A stretch of DNA of 5,286 bases from Nitrospirota bacterium. Its GTDB lineage: Bacteria; Nitrospinota_A; UBA7883. The stretch is from the NCBI GenBank assembly GCA_011052055.1, contig DRJW01000272.1, positions 1-5,286 on the forward strand. The letters run 5' to 3'. This document shows, one piece after another, positions 1 to 4,779 of this stretch. Positions within the stretch are counted from its first letter, which is position 1. Every line of letters begins with the position of its first letter. The translations under genes and the position numbers were made by a program. The notes below the pieces were generated by a model. The model made no database searches and was not told where the DNA came from. It saw only the letters and a list, made by a program, of their open reading frames with translations.

Positions 1-42
1 GGCAGGGTCCTTCGTTTCGCTCAGGACGACGGAGCGAACGGT
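1..42. repeat. Hairpin-forming interspersed repeat, probable fragment
   Basis: Non-coding sequence at the left edge with the look of the short TCCTTCG...CTCAGGA-type repeats that are scattered between genes in many environmental bacterial genomes (recalled, not searched). Seen directly: CGTTTCGCTC (13-22) pairs with GAGCGAACG (32-40) with one bulged T and a 9-nt loop, and alternatively GTCCT (7-11) pairs with AGGAC (23-27). No reading frame here resembles a protein. It may continue beyond the window start. The hairpins are certain; membership of a dispersed family is inferred. Confidence 0.5.
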
Positions 43-114
43 TGGCGCTCTCTGTCATCGCGAGGATGGCGAAAGCCAGACGTGGCGATCCCCGTGATTG
101 CTTCTCTGGCGCTC
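43..114. repeat. Short interspersed repeat (GTCATCGCGAGG type) with GNRA-capped hairpin and flanking direct repeats
   Basis: The body (about 51-106) resembles the GTCATTGCGAGG...GCGATC...GATTGC repeats common between genes in diverse environmental bacteria; I recognise the pattern from memory and give it no family name. Seen directly: TGGC-GAAA-GCCA (67-78) is a perfect stem closed by a GAAA tetraloop. It sits inside an outer stem ATCGC (57-61)/GCGAT (85-89), separated by an internal loop. The 8-mer TGGCGCTC occurs at 43-50 and again at 107-114, exactly bracketing the body, as a target-site duplication would. There is no transposase, so any mobility would be in trans. The rest of the gap, 115-167, shows nothing beyond an ATGTCATC repeat at 143 and 165. 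Confidence 0.55.
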
Positions 115-167
115 GACAATTCCATAAGCAAACCCGCGCCAAATGTCATCATGAGCGTCCACGCATG

Positions 168-1085
168 TCATCGTGAACCCTTCTTCTTCAAATATCCAAG
201 ATTCTGGTATATGAAAGGTTTCGGCTTGATGTCAAAGACCTCGCGGTATTTAAGCTCCGGGCAGACGTTACCCTGGCAAAGCATGGCAAGCTGATCGGAG
301 GTGACAGGAAAAAAACTGAACCGCCCCAGCAGGCGAGTGGCAGGCTTTGCGATCCAGAAAGGAATGTTTATCGTCTTTGTCTTTCTGGCGCCGAGAGCTT
401 TTCCGATAATCTGAATAATTTCATGGAACGTGACCGGATTCCCCCCACCCAGGTGAAACACTTTACCGATAGCTTCTGGATTATTTAACGACCCTGCGAA
501 ACATTCCGCCACATCCTTAACGAACACCGGATCGAGCTTGTAAAGACCATCCCCGAAAACAGGCGTAACAGGCGCCCTTCCGATGACACCGGCCATCTCG
601 GACGTAAATTCCATCAGCCCGCCAGGATCGCCGAAAATAACCGAAGGACGGAATATTGTCCAGGCCACGCCGGAATTTCTCACTTCCTCCTCCGCCCGCC
701 ATTTCGTTGTCTGATAGGCCGAAACGCCATTGTGGGCCGCGCCGTTGGCGCTCATAAAAATAAACCGCTTCACGCCCGCGTCCACTGCGGCTTTCACAAC
801 GTTTTGTGTGGCCTCGAAATGAAGCTTTTCGAAAGTTATGTTGCTTGAAGGACGCTCCCGGATAATCCCGACAAGGTGTACAACGGCGTCGGCTCCCTTA
901 ATGGCGCCGGTAAGTGAATCGGGTTCGGTGACATCGCCGTAGGCCACATCGATATCTTCTAAAAATGGAAGTTTCTCCTCGGAGCCTGCGCGGACAAAAG
1001 CTGTAATCTTATGCCCCTGGCTCCGGATGGCGCGAAGGATATTTTGCCCTACAAAACCTGTTCCCCCGGTTATGAAAACTCTCAT
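168..1085 (-). CDS. NAD(P)-binding epimerase/dehydratase, complex I NDUFA9-like (atypical SDR)
   Basis: A 305-residue cytoplasmic Rossmann-fold protein of the extended/atypical short-chain dehydrogenase superfamily. The N-terminus carries the dinucleotide-binding motif GGTGFVG (residues 7-13) directly after the first beta strand. GDVTEPDSL (50-58) is the usual adenine-contacting region, and HLVGII (70-75) follows. The catalytic set looks intact: S112 in FMSANGA, and Y124 and K128 in YQTTK. FRPSVIFG (146-152) is the typical epimerase strand. The C-terminal third, with DPVFVKDVA (185-193) and HLGGGNPVTF (211-220), is the substrate lobe and fits the NDUFA9/YbjT-like subgroup. Substrate is unknown; members include sugar-nucleotide epimerases, quinone-linked oxidoreductases and structural nucleotide-binding proteins. 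I chose the ATG at 1085 because the beta strand begins at once (MRVFITGG). An in-frame ATG at 1163 would add 26 unrelated residues and run through the divergent promoter. No strong Shine-Dalgarno sequence precedes either start. No terminator is visible downstream; the next sequence is the left-edge repeat. Confidence 0.9.
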   Translation of the reverse strand: MRVFITGGTGFVGQNILRAIRSQGHKITAFVRAGSEEKLPFLEDIDVAYGDVTEPDSLTGAIKGADAVVHLVGIIRERPSSNITFEKLHFEATQNVVKAAVDAGVKRFIFMSANGAAHNGVSAYQTTKWRAEEEVRNSGVAWTIFRPSVIFGDPGGLMEFTSEMAGVIGRAPVTPVFGDGLYKLDPVFVKDVAECFAGSLNNPEAIGKVFHLGGGNPVTFHEIIQIIGKALGARKTKTINIPFWIAKPATRLLGRFSFFPVTSDQLAMLCQGNVCPELKYREVFDIKPKPFIYQNLGYLKKKGSR

Positions 1086-1114
1086 AGCGGATAGGCCATC
1101 TTGCGACGGTAACA

Positions 1115-1144
1115 ATATTGAAAAATTGATATGATGTTCAATAT
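1115..1144. promoter_or_regulatory. Candidate operator: 8+8 bp inverted repeat in divergent promoter region
   Basis: ATATTGAA (1115-1122) and its exact reverse complement TTCAATAT (1137-1144) are separated by 14 bp, so the half-site centres lie 22 bp apart, about two helical turns. The repeat sits in the 101-bp gap between the divergent epimerase and ferritin-like genes and encloses the likely -35 box of the rightward promoter. A dimeric repressor bound here could control one or both genes. The sequence is AT-rich, so chance is not excluded, and I cannot assign a regulator family. Confidence 0.35.
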
Positions 1145-1154
1145 ATACGATACT
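1126..1154 (+). promoter_or_regulatory. Sigma70-type promoter for the ferritin-like/CBS pair
   Basis: TTGATA (1126-1131, five of six to TTGACA), a 17-bp spacer, then GATACT (1149-1154, four of six to TATAAT). Transcription would begin near 1161, giving a leader of about 26 nt that contains the AAGAAGG ribosome binding site (1177-1183 region) just before the ATG at 1187. An overlapping alternative -35, TTGAAA (1118-1123), exists with a poorer -10. On the minus strand the best pair (TTGAAC, 1141-1136, with TATTGT, 1117-1112) is weak. Confidence 0.45.
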
Positions 1155-1186
1155 AAAAGCCATTGAACAGATAAAAAGAAGGATGC

Positions 1187-1666
1187 ATGGAATTGAGGCC
1201 TGAAGGCGCAGTCACCCAACGCGATATACTTGAGTTCGCCATCGACACGGAGCGCAAAGCGGCCCAAGTATATCTTACGGCCGCTGATTCCGTCACAGAC
1301 AAAAAAACCAGGGCGCTTTTGATCGAGCTTGCCGACGAAGAGCGAAAGCACGAGATCAAACTCAACGAATTGATGGAAAAAGTCGAGGCGGGCGGCCCTC
1401 TCGATAATGAGTTAAAGCTCGAATCGATAAAGAAGAGCCATGAGGTGTTTGGCAAAGCATCTTTGCCAGCGAATAGTACCGCCAAAGACGCGCTCAAATT
1501 CGGTATTGAGCGGGAAAAAGCGATGATGGAGCTTTACGATGTTTTCAGCCACCTGATTTGCGCCGGCGCTTTCGGGGAGCTTTTGAGCTATCTCGCCAAT
1601 GAAGAGCGCGGCCATCTGAAAAAACTAGAGGAATTGCTGGCCAGGCAAACGTCTGAGACAGAATAA
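1187..1666 (+). CDS. Ferritin-like diiron protein, rubrerythrin family, no rubredoxin domain
   Basis: A 159-residue, all-helical cytoplasmic protein of the rubrerythrin/ferritin-like superfamily. The two halves repeat each other with an 88-residue offset: FAIDTERKAAQVY (17-29) corresponds to FGIEREKAMMELY (105-117), and EERKH (51-55) to EERGH (139-143). This gives the expected diiron ligand set: E22, E52 and H55 in the first half, E110, E140 and H143 in the second, each pair of helices ending in ExxH. Unlike classical rubrerythrin it has no C-terminal Cys4 rubredoxin domain; its only cysteine is C125. It therefore lacks a built-in electron donor. Relatives reduce peroxide or handle iron; the actual reaction here is not determinable. 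AAGAAGGA directly upstream, with about 4 nt spacing, supports the ATG at 1187. The CBS-domain gene starts 35 bp after its stop with no terminator between, so the two are probably one operon. Confidence 0.88.
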   Translation: MELRPEGAVTQRDILEFAIDTERKAAQVYLTAADSVTDKKTRALLIELADEERKHEIKLNELMEKVEAGGPLDNELKLESIKKSHEVFGKASLPANSTAKDALKFGIEREKAMMELYDVFSHLICAGAFGELLSYLANEERGHLKKLEELLARQTSETE

Positions 1667-1701
1667 TATGGATGTAGCGTCGTGATTTACAAGGTTACGC
1701 C

Positions 1702-2157
1702 ATGCTGATAGCAAAACAGATAATGACACGTGACCCGTATACCGTCACGCCGGAGACAGCGGTGCGCGATCTTGCGGAAAAACTGACCGAAAACAACTAT
1801 AGCGGCGCCCCTGTGCTGGACGAGGGCGGAGCGCTTATAGGCGTGGTGACCGTTAGCGACCTTATATTTCAGAAGAAAAAACTTCACCTTCCCACGGTGT
1901 TTACCCTGTTCGATTCCGTAGTCACGCTCGGCGCTCCTTACGAAGTGGACGATCAGATTAAAAAAATGCTTGGATCGACAGTATCGGAAATAATGAGCCG
2001 TGACGCAATTACAGTCGATGAGGACGCCCAGCTAGAGGATATCGCCACTATAATGAGCGAGCAGGGGAGGCATTTTATTCCAGTCGTAAAAGACGGCCTG
2101 CTTGCGGGGGTGATCGACCGTTCAGATGTAATGAAAGCGATTGTCAAAGGGGCTTAA
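1702..2157 (+). CDS. Tandem CBS-domain protein (Bateman module)
   Basis: A 151-residue stand-alone Bateman module with no catalytic or membrane domain. CBS1 covers roughly residues 3-58, opening with AKQIMTRDPYTVTPET and ending with GVVTVSD (47-53). CBS2 covers roughly 93-150, opening with VSEIMSRDAITVDED and ending with GVIDRSD (136-142). The two closing stretches are the usual adenosine-nucleotide phosphate/ribose-binding motifs (T50 and D53 in the first, D139 and D142 in the second). Between them lies a 35-residue linker containing LHLPTVFTLFDSVVTLG (61-77), seen in a common subgroup of bacterial two-CBS proteins. Such modules bind AMP, ATP, SAM or other adenylates and usually regulate a partner, here unknown. 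AAGG (1691-1694) lies 7 nt before the ATG and supports the start. It follows the ferritin-like gene by 35 bp, which suggests co-expression. It converges on the amidotransferase gene with a 54-bp gap that contains a T-run but no clear terminator stem. Confidence 0.9.
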   Translation: MLIAKQIMTRDPYTVTPETAVRDLAEKLTENNYSGAPVLDEGGALIGVVTVSDLIFQKKKLHLPTVFTLFDSVVTLGAPYEVDDQIKKMLGSTVSEIMSRDAITVDEDAQLEDIATIMSEQGRHFIPVVKDGLLAGVIDRSDVMKAIVKGA

Positions 2158-2211
2158 GTTCGCCAGCGCAGGTTCGCAATTAAAATTTCAGCACGGGCGC
2201 CGGGCGTTTTT

Positions 2212-2982
2212 TCATCGTGAGTTTTTACAGGCGATACATTTGTTTATGAATTGTCTGAATAATTTGCGGCTGGCCTTGTCCGACTCGTAAAGCTTCTCCG
2301 GGTGCCACTGCACTCCCACAAGAAAAGACCCACTGCCGTCACGCTCAATCGCTTCGACAATCCCGTCCGGGGCCGTAGCGCAAACTTTCAGGCCTTTGCC
2401 GACTTTTTTGACCGACTGGTGATGAGTGGAGTTAACTTTAATTTTATCTTTCCCTACTATCCGGCGAAGCATGCTATCGCCGGTTATCTTAACCTCATGG
2501 CTGGTTTGTGACACCGGCTTTGGCTTTTGCTCATGCCTTAGCGCGCCAGGCGCCTGCGCGCCGATATCCTGATACAGCCCGCCGCCGAACGCTATGTTGA
2601 TCGCCTGATGGCCGCCGCAGACGCCCAGCAGAGGAATCTTCAGCCGGACAGCCTTTTTGATAAGCCTGATCTCCATAAGCGTCCTGTCAGGCTTTATCTC
2701 GTCGATCCGGGCTATCGGCTTCTCCCCGTAAAGCGCAGGGTCTATATCGAAATATCCCCCGGTCACAATCAATCCGTCTATAAGGCTAAGGTATGCGTCC
2801 GTAGTGGAAGCCTTAATGGCGGGCGTGATCGGAAAAGGCAAGCCGCCGGAGCGCTCCACCGCGTTTAAATAACTTTTTTTGAGCCAGTATGTAGTCTCTC
2901 CTCTAAACGGCGGACGCGAGGCCTCCTTCCCCTCGTCCGTATCCGCCGTCAACCCTATTACCGGCTTTACCATGGTCGCCAT
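2212..2982 (-). CDS. Class I glutamine amidotransferase-like hydrolase, peptidase C26 (gamma-glutamyl-GABA hydrolase/PuuD-like)
   Basis: A 256-residue cytoplasmic enzyme of the class I glutamine amidotransferase fold. The catalytic triad is visible: C122 in the nucleophile elbow GVCGGHQ (120-126), and H227 and E229 in VQWHPE (224-229). Family features of the PuuD/gamma-glutamyl-gamma-aminobutyrate hydrolase group are TGGYFDIDPALYGE (74-87), SHEV (161-164), VNSTHHQSVK (183-192) and APDGIVEAIE (204-213). Length matches E. coli PuuD (about 254). The family hydrolyses gamma-glutamyl amide bonds, for example in polyamine breakdown. No other putrescine-pathway gene is nearby, so the true substrate is open. 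The elbow has Gly where many PuuD members have Arg (CRG), making it look slightly more like biosynthetic amidotransferases. Start is uncertain: ATG at 2982 (used) or at 2973, three residues later, which would give MVKPVIGLT and match family N-termini equally well. Neither has a clear Shine-Dalgarno sequence. The reading frame is open upstream to a stop at 3070-3072 but has no start codon there. Confidence 0.9.
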   Translation of the reverse strand: MATMVKPVIGLTADTDEGKEASRPPFRGETTYWLKKSYLNAVERSGGLPFPITPAIKASTTDAYLSLIDGLIVTGGYFDIDPALYGEKPIARIDEIKPDRTLMEIRLIKKAVRLKIPLLGVCGGHQAINIAFGGGLYQDIGAQAPGALRHEQKPKPVSQTSHEVKITGDSMLRRIVGKDKIKVNSTHHQSVKKVGKGLKVCATAPDGIVEAIERDGSGSFLVGVQWHPEKLYESDKASRKLFRQFINKCIACKNSR

Positions 2983-2993
2983 AGCTAAGTTGG

Positions 2994-3086
2994 CGTAACA
3001 AAATTGTCCCCAACGTATGTTTCCATACGTTTGCGGGAATGCTGTCCCGCCGCCTTGCCATATGCAATTTCACTCATTTTCGTAAC
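2994..3086. repeat. Compact palindromic element: two adjacent hairpins, nested inverted repeat, flanking direct repeat
   Basis: Seen directly: hairpin 1 is AACGTATG (3012-3019), loop TTTC, CATACGTT (3024-3031), a perfect 8-bp stem. Hairpin 2 is GCGGGA (3033-3038), 6-nt loop, TCCCGC (3045-3050), a perfect 6-bp stem one base further on. Both lie between AAATTG (3001-3006) and its inverted copy CAATTT (3065-3070), and all of this is bounded by the direct repeat CGTAAC at 2994-2999 and 3081-3086. This architecture resembles a REP/MITE-like non-autonomous repeat next to the amidotransferase start. No U-run follows either hairpin, so it is not an intrinsic terminator. A regulatory leader structure for the leftward gene is the main alternative. 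Confidence 0.5.
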
Positions 3087-3090
3087 GAAA
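3078..3090. promoter_or_regulatory. Odd 13-bp palindrome, possible operator
   Basis: TTTCGT and ACGAAA are exact inverted arms around a single central A (3084). Odd-length palindromes of this size are typical binding sites for dimeric helix-turn-helix repressors. It lies in the divergent region between the amidotransferase and comM-type genes, about 100 bp before the likely comM promoter, so it would more naturally act leftward. Its CGTAAC core is also one copy of the direct repeat that bounds the adjacent palindromic element, so the two may be a single structure. Confidence 0.3.
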
Positions 3091-3181
3091 GTAATTTTTA
3101 GAAGTTCCCTATATAATAACAAGCGGTCGGGCCAAGGTGGTAGAGAGTTTCTATTCTAATTATTACCGCAGGGCGAATGAC

Positions 3182-3211
3182 TTGACACCACATCGCATTG
3201 ACGCCTACGAT
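3182..3211 (+). promoter_or_regulatory. Sigma70-type promoter for the comM-type gene
   Basis: A consensus -35 TTGACA (3182-3187), an 18-bp spacer and TACGAT (3206-3211, four of six to TATAAT). Transcription would start near 3218 and leave a leader of about 26 nt. That leader holds the purine-rich AAAGGGGGG (3223-3231), which could serve as ribosome binding site although it lies about 12 nt from the ATG, farther than usual; GAAAG (3237-3241) is closer but weaker. The rest of this intergenic stretch (3091-3181) shows only an isolated TATAAT at 3112-3117 without a matching -35. Confidence 0.45.
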
Positions 3212-3243
3212 TGAGCGGTGATAAAGGGGGGCGCTAGAAAGTT

Positions 3244-4779
3244 ATGCCGGTTTCAAGGACACTCAGCGCCGCCGTTTTCGGTATAGACGCATATATAGTC
3301 GAAGTGGAAGTAGACCTTTCACCCGGTCTTTTTTATTACTCGACCGTCGGCCTGCCCGACGCGGCTGTGCGCGAATCGCAGAACCGGGTGCTGGCGGCGC
3401 TTCAAAACTCCGGGTTCGAGACTCCGATAAAAAGAATTACGGTAAACCTCGCCCCCGCCGACATCCGCAAAGAGGGATCGACTTTCGACCTGCCGATAGC
3501 CATTTCCATGCTTATGTGCGAGGGAATAATAGACGGCGACATGAGCGACACAATAATCTTCGGGGAGCTTGCGCTAGACGGCAGGGTCAAGCCGGTGCGC
3601 GGTGCGTTGCCGGTGGCGATCTTGGCGCGTGACAAAAAAATACGCCGCGTCATAACCCCGGCTGAAAACGCCAGCGAAGCGGCCGTAGTGGACGGCGTGG
3701 AGGTGATCGGCGTCGATTCCCTGCCCCAGACCATCGAGTATCTGACAGGCGCTGTGGAGATTGAGCCTGCGGTTAGCGATCCAGGCAAATTTTTTGAACG
3801 CGCGGATTACAATGAGCTTGACTTCTCCGAGGTGAAAGGACAGCAGAGCGTAAAACGGGCGTTGGAGATCGCCGCCGCAGGGGGCCACAACTTTTTGATG
3901 ATCGGCCCCCCCGGATCGGGCAAATCTATGATGGCTGAAAGGCTCCCGACTATCCTCCCGGATATCACTTTCGACGAGGCTGTCGAGACCACCAAGATAC
4001 ATTCGATCTGCGGAAAACTTGGCGCCAGCAATAAAAGCCCGCTGGTCAACGTAAGGCCGTTCAGGTCGCCGCACCACACCATCTCCGACGCGGGGCTTAT
4101 AGGGGGCGGGACGATACCGACACCGGGCGAGGTGTCGCTTGCGCATAACGGAGTCTTGTTTCTCGACGAGTTTCCGGAATATAAAAGAAACGCGCTCGAA
4201 GCGCTCAGACAGCCGTTAGAAGAGGGAAGCGTGACCATAAGCCGCTCGTCGATGTCGCTTACGTTTCCCAGCCGGTTCATGCTCGCCGCCGCCATGAACC
4301 CGTGCCCCTGCGGATATTACACCGACCCTGCCAAAGAGTGCGCCTGCAACCAGCATATGATCCGTAAATACAGAAGCCGAATCTCCGGGCCGTTGATGGA
4401 CAGGATAGACATCCATATAGAAGCCCCGGCGGTGAAGTATAACGAGATTATCGGCGCGCCCGACGGAGAGCCGTCGACAGCGATCCGCATCAGGGTGAAC
4501 AAAGCAAGGCGGAGCCAGCTTGAAAGGTTCGCCGATGACGGGGTTTACTGCAACGGGCATATGAGCGCAAAACAGATCAGAAAAATATGTGTCCTCGACG
4601 GCGCGTCACAGTCGATATTAAAGACGGCGATAGAAAAGCTGGGGCTTTCCGCCAGGGCGCACGACAAGGTTTTAAAACTGGCCCGCACCATCGCCGACCT
4701 CCAGGGCGCCTCGGCCATCGCATCGGAGCATGTGGCCGAAGCTGTTCAGTACAGATCGCTCGATAGAGAGATTTATTAA
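3244..4779 (+). CDS. comM: ComM/YifB family Mg-chelatase-like AAA+ ATPase
   Basis: A complete 511-residue protein, the normal length for ComM/YifB. The N-terminal ChlI-like domain (about 10-170) begins with the family signature GIDAYIVEVEVDLSPGL and contains TVGLPDAAVRES (34-45) and FGELALDGRVKPVRGALP (106-123). The AAA+ Mg-chelatase core (about 190-395) has Walker A GPPGSGKS (221-228), RPFRSPHHTISDAGLIGGG (271-289), Walker B VLFLDEF (304-310), sensor-1 N352 and the SGPLMDRIDI arginine-finger segment (381-390, R387). C354, C356, C366 and C368 form the family's putative zinc-binding insert. The C-terminal domain (about 400-508) carries GLSARAHDKVLKLARTIADL with R471 as likely sensor 2. ComM is a hexameric helicase that promotes branch migration during natural transformation in Vibrio and Haemophilus; it is also widespread in bacteria not known to be transformable. 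All motifs are intact. The start at 3244 matches family N-termini, and an in-frame TAG lies just upstream (3235-3237). The Sel1 gene follows without a gap. Confidence 0.95.
   Translation: MPVSRTLSAAVFGIDAYIVEVEVDLSPGLFYYSTVGLPDAAVRESQNRVLAALQNSGFETPIKRITVNLAPADIRKEGSTFDLPIAISMLMCEGIIDGDMSDTIIFGELALDGRVKPVRGALPVAILARDKKIRRVITPAENASEAAVVDGVEVIGVDSLPQTIEYLTGAVEIEPAVSDPGKFFERADYNELDFSEVKGQQSVKRALEIAAAGGHNFLMIGPPGSGKSMMAERLPTILPDITFDEAVETTKIHSICGKLGASNKSPLVNVRPFRSPHHTISDAGLIGGGTIPTPGEVSLAHNGVLFLDEFPEYKRNALEALRQPLEEGSVTISRSSMSLTFPSRFMLAAAMNPCPCGYYTDPAKECACNQHMIRKYRSRISGPLMDRIDIHIEAPAVKYNEIIGAPDGEPSTAIRIRVNKARRSQLERFADDGVYCNGHMSAKQIRKICVLDGASQSILKTAIEKLGLSARAHDKVLKLARTIADLQGASAIASEHVAEAVQYRSLDREIY
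4766..4770 (+). promoter_or_regulatory. Putative ribosome binding site inside the comM 3' end
   Basis: GAGAG at 4766-4770 ends 9 nt before the ATA triplet at 4780, which directly follows the comM stop codon. The position is right for a translationally coupled start of the Sel1 gene at that triplet, and it is the main reason for placing the start there although the codon is not canonical. The alternative ATA at 4792 has only GAAAG (4785-4789) two bases upstream. Confidence 0.35.

Noticed and set aside
143..172. ATGTCATC direct repeat (143-150 and 165-172)
   Set aside because: Short, the second copy overlaps the epimerase stop codon, and there is no further symmetry to suggest function.
82..294. 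Plus-strand 70-codon frame at the left edge
   Set aside because: Runs through the repeat and antisense to the epimerase 3' end; no protein-like pattern and no ribosome binding site.
2191..2212. GC-rich stretch followed by six T at the end of the CBS gene, resembling an intrinsic terminator
   Set aside because: Only a 3-bp stem (CGC/GCG, 2198-2200 with 2204-2206) can form before the T-run; no convincing hairpin on either strand.
3033..3050. Hairpin GCGGGA/TCCCGC as a transcription terminator
   Set aside because: No T-run follows on either strand and it lies upstream of both flanking genes.
3112..3117. Perfect TATAAT -10 box upstream of the comM-type gene
   Set aside because: No -35-like hexamer at 16-18 bp upstream and no extended -10 TG; the TTGACA/TACGAT pair nearer the gene is better.
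3116..3136. TTGGCCCG-like sequence on the minus strand as a sigma54 promoter
   Set aside because: The GC element is not at the required distance from GG, so the -24/-12 pattern fails.
3402..4560. Several long minus-strand frames inside the comM-type gene
   Set aside because: They are antisense to a complete, motif-rich gene; long antisense frames are expected from its codon bias.
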